DNA of 54,528 bases from Candidatus Zhuqueibacterota bacterium (GCA_013202295.1 JABMRT010000227.1:1-54528), one strand, 5' to 3'. Shown: positions 43,337 through 53,548, counted from the stretch's first letter. Notes: a model not told the origin generated them from the sequence alone. Program-made: numbers and translations.

Positions 43337-43427
43337 GTTTCTCCCGTAATAAATTCGAGGTATTGGATTCAGTAAATAAACCGATTTCAGGCTGTTTTAT
43401 TCATTATAGACGTTATACGGGAGAAAC
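43337..43427. repeat. long-range inverted repeat upstream of paralogue E
   Basis: GTTTCTCCCGTA (43337-43348) and TACGGGAGAAAC (43416-43427) are perfect 12-bp inverted copies 67 bp apart, immediately before the start of paralogue E. In mRNA the left arm would contain the ribosome binding site GGGAG of E, so folding could hide it. This may be a translation control element or a remnant of a mobile palindrome. Confidence 0.6.
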
Positions 43428-43521
43428 TGGATTACAGTTTTAATTTAATTTTTGTTATAAAATTTAATATGGGTATGATAGTCCGTTTAATCTTTGCGAA
43501 CTTGTGATTGAACAGGTTGTG

Positions 43522-44547
43522 TCAATTCCCATCCGGCGCCAGGATATCGAAGAAATCAAATTCCGCCGGTGTGGCGTGGCTGAAATCGACTTCTTGGGAT
43601 TCGCCATCAATAGTAATTTCATACGTGCCGGCGCTGGGAAGCGTCTCAGTGATGTACACATTGGAATAATCGACGGATCCGCTCCAGGATTCGGAACTGC
43701 CCTTGGCCGTGAAATTGAGCTTGCCGTCCATGGGTCCGCTTGCCGACTCGTTCAAATTCACACGGCTGGAGAATTGGCCATTAATGGTCAGGCCCGCCAA
43801 GTCCATGTGTTCCCGAAATACAAAGTCTGACGTGGTAGTCGACAGATCACTGCTAACCGAGACCGAAAAGGTCATGCTCCCGTTCAGCAGTCCGTCGAAC
43901 TCCGTGTTTTTATTGATGTACTGCAGCTGGTCGCTTCCGCTGAAACCGGGGATGCGCGTGATCACACCCAGGTTGTTCAGAAGGATCATTTTGAGAAAGC
44001 GGGTGAATCGGCTGGATTCGGGCGATTCGGACGGATCAAACACCCTGTCAAACACCCCGTCCATACGCAGGAAAGTCTTGTCATTCAGCATGATAAGACT
44101 GTCGGCCTCATCATGTTCCCAGACGTACCGAGAGCTTCGTGGTGGAGACAGCTCTCTTTTGATGGTACCGGGCACTGTAAGGGGATTAGGAATTTTTTTG
44201 GTGAGGAGTTCGTATTCGATATCAAATGTGAGGGTGATCAGATCGTCGTCAAGGCTATATGTACCTGCTGTAAACTGCGTGAATATTTCCTGATCGTCTG
44301 CGACGAGCGTCATGCGCGTGCAGTCACCCATGGGAAATTCCAGGCTGCTGAAGGTCATTAATTCTACACCATTGCCCGTTTCGTTTTGGTAGGTCCGCAG
44401 AAAGGTCCAGGAATCTTCACCGAACTGGCTGAACTGGTTCACCGGTTCTGCCAGATCATTGTATCCGGTCAGGTTGCAGTGCACAGCGCCCAATCCGGTG
44501 ATCAAGATAAAAAGAAAGATTTTACAATAGAATCTGTATGTTCTCAC
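43522..44547 (-). CDS. hypothetical exported protein, possible lipoprotein
   Basis: 341 residues from a GTG start with AAGGA 7 bases upstream. Leader with a hydrophobic stretch ending GAVHC, an imperfect lipobox. The mature part is rich in beta-strand-like, Ser/Thr- and Asp-rich segments: an N-terminal half with YSLDDDLITLTFDIEY and a C-terminal half of alternating polar strands (NGSMTFSVSVSSDLSTTTSD, GKLNFTAKGSSES). I do not recognise a family. It is 9 bp from the outer-membrane barrel gene upstream, so the two probably form a unit, perhaps a barrel with its surface partner. Confidence 0.6.
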   Translation of the reverse strand: MRTYRFYCKIFLFILITGLGAVHCNLTGYNDLAEPVNQFSQFGEDSWTFLRTYQNETGNGVELMTFSSLEFPMGDCTRMTLVADDQEIFTQFTAGTYSLDDDLITLTFDIEYELLTKKIPNPLTVPGTIKRELSPPRSSRYVWEHDEADSLIMLNDKTFLRMDGVFDRVFDPSESPESSRFTRFLKMILLNNLGVITRIPGFSGSDQLQYINKNTEFDGLLNGSMTFSVSVSSDLSTTTSDFVFREHMDLAGLTINGQFSSRVNLNESASGPMDGKLNFTAKGSSESWSGSVDYSNVYITETLPSAGTYEITIDGESQEVDFSHATPAEFDFFDILAPDGN

Positions 44548-44556
44548 GATATATCC

Positions 44557-45165
44557 TTAAAAACGATGTCCCACGCCCAGGCACAGGGAAATCCCTGTTC
44601 TGAGCCTGTTTTCTTCATACAGGAAATCCAAAAAATCAATACCCAGTGAAAGGAATAAATAATTCAGCAGCCGGGAATCCCTGCGGTCAGTGGCCAGCAC
44701 ATGCAAACCGATGCCCGAAGTGAGGCTGTAAAAATCCAGATAACGCGGTTTTCCCCGCATAAGAATTCCGTTTAGGTGATATCCCACTGCGGGGCTCAAT
44801 CGAAAATGATCTTGTACATCATAATCCAGCGCGATACCAAGAAAGAGATCAGTTCCCAAATAGAAGTCATAAAAATTGGGATTGGTGTACCGCTTTCCGT
44901 TCTGGGTTGCCCAGAGCGGAAGCACTATGGTCGTGGAAATTATAAAATGAGGTTTTTTTATTCTGAAATCAGCCGAATAATTCAGGCCAGGGGAGAGCAG
45001 TGCAACCCGGTCGCCATCCGTGCTGTTAATGCGCATGAGACTCAGGGCCGGCGCCAGGCCGTGGCCAGCCTGTACTTGGGTGGAAAGAATAAGACAAACA
45101 AGGAAAATCAGAAGAAGTGTTTGTTTTAAGAGCGGCTGAGGTATTCGGTTGCTTTCCCGGTTCAT
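44557..45165 (-). CDS. small outer-membrane beta-barrel protein
   Basis: 202 residues. Signal peptide about 1-33 (ending QVQAG), then amphipathic strands of 8-11 residues separated by short turns (for example FIISTTIVLPLW, FYLGTDLFLGIALDY, LSPAVGYHL, LNYLFLSLGIDF) and a C-terminal Phe in GVGHRF, the pattern that outer-membrane barrel assembly recognises. Eight strands would fit the length. Substrate unknown. It lies in the ASST array between paralogues E and F and upstream of the hypothetical lipoprotein. Confidence 0.68.
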   Translation of the reverse strand: MNRESNRIPQPLLKQTLLLIFLVCLILSTQVQAGHGLAPALSLMRINSTDGDRVALLSPGLNYSADFRIKKPHFIISTTIVLPLWATQNGKRYTNPNFYDFYLGTDLFLGIALDYDVQDHFRLSPAVGYHLNGILMRGKPRYLDFYSLTSGIGLHVLATDRRDSRLLNYLFLSLGIDFLDFLYEENRLRTGISLCLGVGHRF

Positions 45166-45374
45166 GATCCGGTTTCCCTGTGTTAAATCAATGATAGAAC
45201 CGATTCAGAATATATAAATCAGATTTGTTAAAGTATAAACTTTTCATATTAAAGTCAATACGAATTCAGATCATAACATCCCGGCGGCATATGGATCAGT
45301 TTATAATTGCTCTCAAGATCTGTGGTGGTGCCGAAGATGGTATTTTTCACCATTATGGGCACAAGTGGATTGGC

Positions 45375-48300
45375 TTATTTTAACATTATCATTTTTTTCG
45401 AATAACCGTATATCTTGTTCATCGACTCGGATTCTGCGTCCAAACGATAAAAATAAAGCCCTGATCCAAGTTCTGACGCATCGAAATTGATTTGATAATT
45501 GCCCGGACTGGAACGCCCATTCACCAGCTCAGAGACACATTCACCGCGCACATTGTAAATGCCCAGCCGAATTCGGGCCGGTTCAGGCACCGCGTAGTGG
45601 ATGGTGGTGGATGCGTTGAACGGATTCGGATAGTTCTGCGAGAGCTCAAAGTGATCCGGGATTTGACCGGTTTCTTCCTTAACCTCTGAAGGATTGGACG
45701 TGATGATATAATCAGTTCGTATCTTTGTATCTTCGCCACCCGGACCGGAAACTGTTAAACTTACAGAAAAGGTATCTGCAAATTGATAGGTATTCGTGGG
45801 ATTCTGCTCTGTACTGGACTCTTCATCTCCGAACTCCCAATTCCAAGAACTGATTGTTCCTGTGGATTGATCTGTAAACTGAACCTCAAACGGGATTATG
45901 CCTTCGGTGGTATCCGCGATGAAGTTCGCCACAGGCGGAGGGTCCAGCACAGTGATGTAATCCAAAATGGTTTTTGTGCCCTGCCCTCCGGGCCCGATTG
46001 CTGTCAAGCTCACAGTGAATGTGTCTACAGTTTGATAGACATGAGATGGGTGCTGTTCCGCACTGTTAGAGGAATCCCCAAAATCCCAGAACCAGGATGT
46101 GATCACGCTGGTAGATAAATCCGTAAACTGAACCTCCAGAGGACGCAATCCAGTGGTGGTGTCCGCAGTGAAATCTGCCACAGGCGGAGGGTCCGTAACA
46201 ATGATATGGTCTGGCCGGATCAGGGTGTCCGCTCCGCTCTGGCCTGAGACAATGAGCCGGACTGTGAATGTATCCACAGTCATAAAGCTATGAACCGGGT
46301 GTTGAATGCTGCTGGTCTGGCCATCCCCAAAATCCCATGCCCAGCTGTCCACAAGCCCGATGGATTCATCGGTGAATCGAACATCGAATGGAACTGCTCC
46401 GTGAGTGGTATCCGCAGTAAACCCGGCAGTGGGTACAGGGCCAGAGGTGATAATGTAGTCCGGTCTTGTCAGGGTATCCGCTCCACCCGGGCCGGTTACT
46501 GTCAGGGTGACGGTGAATGAATCAATGGCGCTAAAGGTATGCGACGGATTTTGCTCGATGCTTGTTTCTCTGTCCCCAAAATCCCAGAGCCATGATGTAA
46601 TTGGGCCAGGTGAAAGATCTGAAAACTGAACGTTCAGAGGGAAAAGCCCGCGTGTTGTGTCCGCCTCGAAATTCGCGACTGGCGGTGGATCAAAAACCAT
46701 GATATACTTTTCCCGCGTCAGTGTGTCTGCGCCCCCTGGTCCTGTGGCAATGAGTGTGACATCAAAGGTGTCATCGACCTGATAGATATACAAGGGATGC
46801 TGTTCCATACTGGTTGTGCTGTCCCCGAAATTCCATGCCCATGAGTTGACAGAACCGGTTGACAGATCCGAAAACTGAACAGCAAACGGCCAGTGTCCTG
46901 CAGTCGTATCCGCAGAGAAGTCGGCCACGGGGGGCGGTTCCAGCACTTTAATATAGTCTTCTCGAATTAAGCTATCTGATCCTTCTGGGCCGGTGACAGT
47001 CAGACTCACGGAAAAGGTGTCCGCAATCTCATAAACGTGAGAGGGGTGCTGATCCACACTGGTCTCTCCATCACCAAAATCCCAGGCCCATGAGGTGATG
47101 GTGCCCGTAGATTGATCTGCAAATTGCACATCCAGAGGATGAACGCCTTCTGTGATGTTTGCAGTGAAATCTGCTTCAGGCGGTGATTCTTCGAGTATCT
47201 GAATCAGTGTTATATTGTCTATATAGATATCGTGGTTTGATCCGCCTGCGTTCAAAGAGATGAACGCTTCAGTGACCCCGGGATCATTTAGTACAAATTC
47301 ATAGGTGAAATGCTGTTTTTGAGGTGTGATCCAGGAAGATCCGTTGTGACTGACATTGTTCCAGGGATGGCCATTTTTATGTACGGAGATTTCAAAAATA
47401 CGGCTTATCGGAGCATGCGCATCAAATCCGATTTGATAAATCCGTCCTTCCAGCACCGGGATGTCATATTGACGGAATACAATGTCACTTGAACCGCCAC
47501 CACCTGCATCGATAATTAAATGCAGCTCACCAGTTGGGGTGATTTCCCAAGCGGTTTGCGCGCCGTTGAATAGATCCAGATGCCAGGGGTAAATGCCCGA
47601 TTCAAAATCTCCATTCTGAAGCAAATTCTCTCCCGCAGTAGTCAGGTTGACAAAGATGTCTTCTTCATTTGAGAAGCCGCTCTCATCTCCGGATGAACTC
47701 ACTGCAGCGACACGAAAATAATAATGCTGATTGTTTACAAGTTCCGAGATCAAGTGTTTGAATGGTTGTGTAGTTGTAGTTATAATCTGATCAGGATGAG
47801 ATGAAATCCCGGCGTAGATGTTATAATATGCGACATCGGGATCACCGAATTTATTAAACAGCAAGGTTATGCGATCACCATTGTGCTTAAGAATCATATA
47901 TGGGACAGCAGCTTTGCCTTTCCAGGGAAACCGGAAAGTACGATAACAACGTCCACCGTCTCTAAAAACCATCTCAAAGGCCTTGCTCCCATCCGGCTTG
48001 ACTTCCGTAAGAATAGGATATGGGATATGACCCCAATTGATTGCTGTGTTTCCGTTCGGTAATCTCTGAACATTTCCCATGCCGGCTGATACAATCCCGG
48101 GTTTGTATTCCCACACTTTAGAAACGGTCCGGCTGCTGACATTCACTTCCAATTCGAGAGCTCGAGAGGAATGCCAATTATGATAATTCCCGTTGTCAAA
48201 TATGGTATAATGGCCGTTTGGAAGTACGCGAATATCGTGCTGATGTGAGATTCTATCCGAATCATTAATCCAATTTAAATTATTATGAAGCCCCCCCAAC

Positions 48301-49460
48301 CGCCACATCACCTGTCCTGTTTGCCGATTGACTTTGGTGACTTCGTCAAGATGTCGAATCGACACGAGAAAATTGCCATCATGATCAATTGCGACGGCGT
48401 TCATATGCATGAAATCCAGATTGCCGAGAGTGAGATCCATGTTTATCGCATCTGCAATATTATAGTGATCCCAACCTCTCCAGATAAAAACGGGATTGTC
48501 CTCTGCATCCATTTCCACAACATGATTTCCGCGCACCCATGCTTCCGGATCACCGCCGGGCACCACTTCACTCATATCCATTTGTCGATATTCATATGCA
48601 ATCATGTAGTAGTTGCCGCTGAGCAATACCTGAAGGTCATGTGTGTCGACACCGAGTCCCGGAACCATATAGAACGTATCCACAGCTGTATATGTGGTGT
48701 CCAGGGCGAGATGTGAACCGGGTGCAAGGACATCCGGTCTGGCCATGGTGATGCGGCCATCCGGCTGTACTTTAAAATCGAGTGTGCTCATTCCATCAAT
48801 TCTTTGATACCAGATGGGATTTCCCTCATTATCCACAATCATATTGTATGGACCTTCGTCCAATTTGGAGATGAAGACGTAGCCACTATCCGGGTCCTCA
48901 TTGTGAAGGACATCCACATAGGGAAAATCTGAAGGAAACGAGATTCCATTAATCACCACTGGATCAGGTCCATTCGTAACAGTAGTTTTTCTAATTGCTG
49001 GCGATTCATTCCCCTGAGATGAAAATAGTGGATCTGGTTCTGGAAAGGATGGAGGAAGTTCTTCCAGAATAGTAAAGTGAAATGTTGTATCCAGAAATGC
49101 GATGCCCTCGCCGATCAGGCGGGGTTTAAGGCGTACCGAAACCCGCTCACCGAGATAGAAATTTCCATCCGGTTTAAAATTGAAGGTTTGTCCATCCGCG
49201 CAAGCAATTGTTTTACCCATCACAATCCCACTGGTTTCACCAGTCACTGAAATGAAGGAGTCAAAATTGATGATGTCCCCGGGGTTGACATCCCAAAATC
49301 TCAGGATGATTACTGTCTCCGGTTGATGGTAGTCCGTATCCGGGGTGGGAAACAGATATTGAATTTCAGATCCAAAAACACTCGAAAAGGAGATTATGAT
49401 ACTGATAAAAACAAATAATAGATAAAAGTATTTCTTCAGTGTGCTTTGTTCGGACGTCAA
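45375..49460 (-). CDS. T9SS-exported aryl-sulfotransferase-like propeller with six PKD repeats, paralogue F
   Basis: 1361 residues from a TTG start with AGAGG 7 bases upstream, 11 bp after paralogue G. Signal peptide 1-31, Ig-like domain (about 32-135), propeller (about 170-545) with DTHDLQ, HMNAV, SIRHLDEV, QHDIR and MGNVQR, fibronectin-like and galactose-binding-like (NGDFESGIYPWHLD) domains, then six PKD domains (about 760-1253), each with the WDFGDG/WNFGDS core and Pro-rich joints, and a T9SS tail (SQNYPNPFNASTT). Its propeller wording (NDSDRISHQHDIRVLPNGHY) differs from G, although the PKD tail is nearly the same. PKD chains are extended stalks that would hold the propeller away from the cell. 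Confidence 0.88.
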   Translation of the reverse strand: MTSEQSTLKKYFYLLFVFISIIISFSSVFGSEIQYLFPTPDTDYHQPETVIILRFWDVNPGDIINFDSFISVTGETSGIVMGKTIACADGQTFNFKPDGNFYLGERVSVRLKPRLIGEGIAFLDTTFHFTILEELPPSFPEPDPLFSSQGNESPAIRKTTVTNGPDPVVINGISFPSDFPYVDVLHNEDPDSGYVFISKLDEGPYNMIVDNEGNPIWYQRIDGMSTLDFKVQPDGRITMARPDVLAPGSHLALDTTYTAVDTFYMVPGLGVDTHDLQVLLSGNYYMIAYEYRQMDMSEVVPGGDPEAWVRGNHVVEMDAEDNPVFIWRGWDHYNIADAINMDLTLGNLDFMHMNAVAIDHDGNFLVSIRHLDEVTKVNRQTGQVMWRLGGLHNNLNWINDSDRISHQHDIRVLPNGHYTIFDNGNYHNWHSSRALELEVNVSSRTVSKVWEYKPGIVSAGMGNVQRLPNGNTAINWGHIPYPILTEVKPDGSKAFEMVFRDGGRCYRTFRFPWKGKAAVPYMILKHNGDRITLLFNKFGDPDVAYYNIYAGISSHPDQIITTTTQPFKHLISELVNNQHYYFRVAAVSSSGDESGFSNEEDIFVNLTTAGENLLQNGDFESGIYPWHLDLFNGAQTAWEITPTGELHLIIDAGGGGSSDIVFRQYDIPVLEGRIYQIGFDAHAPISRIFEISVHKNGHPWNNVSHNGSSWITPQKQHFTYEFVLNDPGVTEAFISLNAGGSNHDIYIDNITLIQILEESPPEADFTANITEGVHPLDVQFADQSTGTITSWAWDFGDGETSVDQHPSHVYEIADTFSVSLTVTGPEGSDSLIREDYIKVLEPPPVADFSADTTAGHWPFAVQFSDLSTGSVNSWAWNFGDSTTSMEQHPLYIYQVDDTFDVTLIATGPGGADTLTREKYIMVFDPPPVANFEADTTRGLFPLNVQFSDLSPGPITSWLWDFGDRETSIEQNPSHTFSAIDSFTVTLTVTGPGGADTLTRPDYIITSGPVPTAGFTADTTHGAVPFDVRFTDESIGLVDSWAWDFGDGQTSSIQHPVHSFMTVDTFTVRLIVSGQSGADTLIRPDHIIVTDPPPVADFTADTTTGLRPLEVQFTDLSTSVITSWFWDFGDSSNSAEQHPSHVYQTVDTFTVSLTAIGPGGQGTKTILDYITVLDPPPVANFIADTTEGIIPFEVQFTDQSTGTISSWNWEFGDEESSTEQNPTNTYQFADTFSVSLTVSGPGGEDTKIRTDYIITSNPSEVKEETGQIPDHFELSQNYPNPFNASTTIHYAVPEPARIRLGIYNVRGECVSELVNGRSSPGNYQINFDASELGSGLYFYRLDAESESMNKIYGYSKKMIMLK

Positions 49461-49471
49461 ATTAAAACCTC

Positions 49472-52400
49472 TTATTTTAATACGATCATTTTTCTGATGA
49501 TCAATATATTGTTCTTAGACGGATTGGAGATACTTTCCATCCGATAGAAATAGAGTCCTGATCCGAGAAGAGAGGCATCGAAGTGGGTCTGATAGTTGCC
49601 CGGACTGGATTGTCCATTCACGAGATCGTAAACACATTCACCACGCACATTGTAAACCGCAAGCCGGATATGACTTGTTTCCGGCACCGCATAATGGATG
49701 GTGGTGGATGCATTGAACGGATTTGGATAATTCTGAGACAGTGCGAACTTTTCAGGGATTTGACTGCCATTTCCGTCCACTTCTGAAGGATAGAATGTGA
49801 TGATATACTCATCCCGGATTTTTGTATTCTCTCCCCCCGGACTGGAAACTGTTAAACTTACTGAAAAGGTGTCTACTACCTGATAGGTATAGGATGGATT
49901 CTGCTCTGTACTGGATTGACCATCCCCGAACTCCCAACTCCAAGAACTGATTGTTCCTGTAGATTGATCTGTAAACTGAACCTCAAACGGGATTGTGCCT
50001 TCGGTGGTGTCCGCAGTGAAATCTGCCACGGGCGGCGGTTCCAATACGGTGATGTACGCTTCCTTTGTTAGTCCGCCAGATCCTCCCGGTCCGACTGCAG
50101 TCAGGCTTACTGTGAAAGTGTCCGCTGTTTGATAAACATGCGATGGATTTGGTTCCGTACTGGTGGTGCTGTCCCCGAAATCCCAATGCCAGGAGGTGAT
50201 GACACCGGTCGATAAATCTGAGAATTGTACATCCAGCGGACGCAATCCAGCGGTGGTGTCCGCAGTGAATTCCGCTACAGGCGGAGGATCTGTCACGATT
50301 ATATAATCCGGACGGACGAGTGTGTCCGCTCCGCTCTGGCCCAAGACAATGAGCCGGACTGTGAATGTATCTACAGTCACATAGCTATGAACCGGGTGTT
50401 GAATGCTGCTGGTCTGGCCATCTCCAAAATTCCATGTCCAGGAATCCACCAATCCAATGGATTCATCGGTAAACCGAACATCAAATGGAACTGCTCCCTG
50501 TGTGGTATCCGCAGTAAACCCGGCAGTGGGCACAAGACCAGAGGTGACGATGTAGTCCAGACGCGTGAGCACATCCACCCCCCCCGGTCCGATTGCTGTC
50601 AAAGCGACTGTAAATGAATCGATCGTGCTGTACGTGTTTGAAGGATTCTGTTCAATGCTGGTATTTCCATCTCCAAAATCCCATAACCAAACGAAGATTG
50701 GCCCGGTTGACAGATCAGAGAACTGCACGTTCAGAGGATAAAGTCCCCGTGTGGTGTCCGCGGTGAAATTCGCTGTTGGCGGAGGTTCTGAAACCTTGAT
50801 ATAATTTTCCCGCATCAGTGTATCCGCTCCACCCGGCCCTGTGGCAATGAGAGTGACATTAAGCGTGTCCGCGTCTTGATAGGTATGGGAAGGATTCTGT
50901 TCCGTGCTGGTTGATCCATCCCCGAAATCCCAGAGCCATGTGGAAACAGGCCCGTTGGAAAGATCAGAAAAGCTCACGTCAAAGGGCCATTGCCCCTGCG
51001 TGGTGTCCGCCGTGAAATCCGCAACAGGCGGGGGATCCGAGATCCGGATGTAGTTTTCACGGGTCATCGTGTCCTCCCCTCCGGGACCGGTGACCGTGAG
51101 CGAGACGTTAAAAGTGTCCGCTGTCTGGTAGGTATGGGAGGGATGCTGCTCCGCTGAGGTCTCTCCATCCCCGAAGTCCCAAGACCAGGAGGTGATTAAA
51201 CCGGTCGAAAGATCCTGGTAATGCACTTCGTGAGGACGGACTCCGACCGTATCCGCGGTTTCAAAGTCCGCTTGAGGGATCGAATCCTCAACCACCTGTT
51301 TCAGCGACACGTTGTCGATAAAAACATCAAAGGGAGAGGCACCCGCATTCAGGGAGATCCGGGCGTAGGATTCATCCGGCTTTGTCATGAGGAACTGAAA
51401 GGTATAATGCGTCGGCTGGGGCGTGAGCCAGACCGGACCGATCTGGCTGAAGTTGGTGTAGGGGTCCAAAGCTTTTCGCACCTCGGATTCAAACAGACGT
51501 CCCTGTGAGGCCCATGCATCATATTCCAGCTGATATGTTTCACCCTGAAGAAGACGGATGTATGGCTGTCTTAAGGCCACATGCCAGTTTAAACTGCCTC
51601 CATTGTCGATCATATAGTGGAACACCCCCTCAGGCGTGATTTCCCTGTCCGCTCTGGCCGCGTCATCCACGTACCATTCCCAGAAATAGAATTCTTCCGA
51701 GAAATCCCCGTTGATGACCATGTTCTCTCCTGGTTGAATGATCCTGTGAAAGACAGTGACCTCGTTGGAGTAACCGCTGACGGCTCCGCTGTTTGAAACG
51801 GCTCTGACCCGGAAATGATATTCACCACTCTCAGTCAGCTCATTTTTTAAATGGGCAAATGGTTCTGTTGTGGTAGCCATTAAATGAGTTGGATAGGGAT
51901 TTAAACTGCCAAAAACCTGATAGTGAGATATATCTGTATCACCAAATTTATTAAAAATGAGAGTGATATAGTTTAATCTGGGTTCAGCTACAAGGTATGG
52001 TGTTAAAGCCACACCCTGCCAATCATACTTAAATACGCGATAACAAGAGTACCAACGGCGAAAATTTAGCTCAAAAGCCTTGGTCCCAGATGGAGTGACT
52101 TCAGTAATCTTCGGGTGTTCGGCGCTGGCCCAGTTAATGAGTGTGTTCCCATTCGGAAGACGCTGCACATTGCCCATGGCCCACGAAAATCTATCAGGCA
52201 AATCCCGGAATTGCCAAACCAATGTGGCTGTCATGGCAGACGCATCGATCGCGTATTCCACAGCCCGTGAGATTTGTGGAGAACGGTTGTTGCCATTGTC
52301 AAAGAGCGTATACCGACCCGCTCCCAGTGACCGTATATCATGCTGGGCTTTAAATCCATTCAAAGGATCATTTAAAAAAGTGAATTGATTGTTTTTGCCA

Positions 52401-53548
52401 CCCAGACGCCAGATTATATCACCGGTATACCGGTTTATTTTTGTTATTTCATTCAGACGTCGACTTGACAGTAATATGTGCCCGTCCGTATCGATGTCAA
52501 TCGCATTCATATGCGGAAAACTAATAAAATGATCGGTTAGGGGATGTTCGCTATCCGAATCCAGGATATCAAAGTGATCCCATCCACGCCATTCCAGGAG
52601 CAATTCATGCGAAGCACTCAATTCTTGAAATATCGTTTCCTCTACCCGGGCATCTGTTTGTCCTCCGGTCACATATTTGCTCATATCGACTGTTGTTACC
52701 CTGTGGCCAATTATGAAAAAATGTCCATCTGGTTGAACATCCAATTCATGATGATCGGTAACATAGCCATCTGCTCCATTCACGCTATATTGACCCACCA
52801 CACGATAATTGCCATCCAACGCAAGATAGGATCCAAAATTCCTGCAAAAGGTCAACAATCCATTCGGTTGATGATTCAAGTGGAAACAAGCAGTACTTGG
52901 TTTTAAATACCATAACGGCGCACCGGAGTTGTCTAATATCATGACATAATATTCCCACTCGCGCACGCAGATGAAAATATTCCCGTCATAGGGATTATTG
53001 TTGGTGGTAATGTTCACAAACGGCCAGTCGGATGGCACGGAGATCCCGTTCAGCACGACCGGATTCTGGAACGCGCCGCTTCGAGACGGTTCAAGGGGAG
53101 CCGGACTTCCTCTTTCCTCTTGTGTTTCATCCGGTGCTGCCTGAGTGGAGATGACTATGGATTCTTGTGAAATCGTGGAGAAGGAATAGGATGTATCATA
53201 AAGCACACCAGGACTTTCTTCCAGGATTGGTCGAATTCGAGCGTGAATGGATTGATCGGCTTTATAGGGAGAGTCAGGATAGAAGAGAATGGTTTTTCCA
53301 TCCGAAGCAATATGTGTTCTGCCTGAAAGCGGTCTCCCGGAATCGGTTTGTACTGTAATCATTGAAGTAATATTCTTGATTTGAGCCGGATTGATATCCC
53401 AGAAACGCACAATGATGGGTGTGTCAAGACGATGTCTTTCTGATCCCGGGATTGGATGAAGGTATTGAATTTCTGATCCCAAACCATCGATCCAGACTAG
53501 ACAGGTCATCCAAAAGATCAGAATTTTTATTCTGTTAAATCTGCGCAT
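49472..53548 (-). CDS. T9SS-exported aryl-sulfotransferase-like propeller with six PKD repeats, paralogue G
   Basis: 1358 residues, 9 bp after the partial gene H. Same parts as F: signal 1-25, Ig-like domain, propeller (about 180-560) with DHHELD, HMNAI, SSRRLNEI, QHDIR and MGNVQR, fibronectin-like and galactose-binding-like domains (NGDFSEEFYFWEW), six PKD domains (about 759-1249), T9SS tail (SQNYPNPFNASTT). The propeller reads like paralogues D/E (FPHMNAID, NDPLNGFKAQHDIRSLG, GVALTPYLVAEP) whereas the tail reads like F/H, so it looks like a mosaic gene. The conserved His in SSRHL is Arg here. Confidence 0.88.
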   Translation of the reverse strand: MRRFNRIKILIFWMTCLVWIDGLGSEIQYLHPIPGSERHRLDTPIIVRFWDINPAQIKNITSMITVQTDSGRPLSGRTHIASDGKTILFYPDSPYKADQSIHARIRPILEESPGVLYDTSYSFSTISQESIVISTQAAPDETQEERGSPAPLEPSRSGAFQNPVVLNGISVPSDWPFVNITTNNNPYDGNIFICVREWEYYVMILDNSGAPLWYLKPSTACFHLNHQPNGLLTFCRNFGSYLALDGNYRVVGQYSVNGADGYVTDHHELDVQPDGHFFIIGHRVTTVDMSKYVTGGQTDARVEETIFQELSASHELLLEWRGWDHFDILDSDSEHPLTDHFISFPHMNAIDIDTDGHILLSSRRLNEITKINRYTGDIIWRLGGKNNQFTFLNDPLNGFKAQHDIRSLGAGRYTLFDNGNNRSPQISRAVEYAIDASAMTATLVWQFRDLPDRFSWAMGNVQRLPNGNTLINWASAEHPKITEVTPSGTKAFELNFRRWYSCYRVFKYDWQGVALTPYLVAEPRLNYITLIFNKFGDTDISHYQVFGSLNPYPTHLMATTTEPFAHLKNELTESGEYHFRVRAVSNSGAVSGYSNEVTVFHRIIQPGENMVINGDFSEEFYFWEWYVDDAARADREITPEGVFHYMIDNGGSLNWHVALRQPYIRLLQGETYQLEYDAWASQGRLFESEVRKALDPYTNFSQIGPVWLTPQPTHYTFQFLMTKPDESYARISLNAGASPFDVFIDNVSLKQVVEDSIPQADFETADTVGVRPHEVHYQDLSTGLITSWSWDFGDGETSAEQHPSHTYQTADTFNVSLTVTGPGGEDTMTRENYIRISDPPPVADFTADTTQGQWPFDVSFSDLSNGPVSTWLWDFGDGSTSTEQNPSHTYQDADTLNVTLIATGPGGADTLMRENYIKVSEPPPTANFTADTTRGLYPLNVQFSDLSTGPIFVWLWDFGDGNTSIEQNPSNTYSTIDSFTVALTAIGPGGVDVLTRLDYIVTSGLVPTAGFTADTTQGAVPFDVRFTDESIGLVDSWTWNFGDGQTSSIQHPVHSYVTVDTFTVRLIVLGQSGADTLVRPDYIIVTDPPPVAEFTADTTAGLRPLDVQFSDLSTGVITSWHWDFGDSTTSTEPNPSHVYQTADTFTVSLTAVGPGGSGGLTKEAYITVLEPPPVADFTADTTEGTIPFEVQFTDQSTGTISSWSWEFGDGQSSTEQNPSYTYQVVDTFSVSLTVSSPGGENTKIRDEYIITFYPSEVDGNGSQIPEKFALSQNYPNPFNASTTIHYAVPETSHIRLAVYNVRGECVYDLVNGQSSPGNYQTHFDASLLGSGLYFYRMESISNPSKNNILIIRKMIVLK

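Noticed and set aside
43405-43430. CGTTATACGG near paralogue E as a further attC end
   Set aside because: No matching ATAAC arm or cassette gene is present; the sequence is better explained by the 12-bp inverted repeat at 43337-43427.
45700-47190. Regular direct repeats of about 250 bp that could suggest a CRISPR or satellite
   Set aside because: They are in-frame PKD-domain repeats; units are too long and too diverged for CRISPR and there are no spacers.
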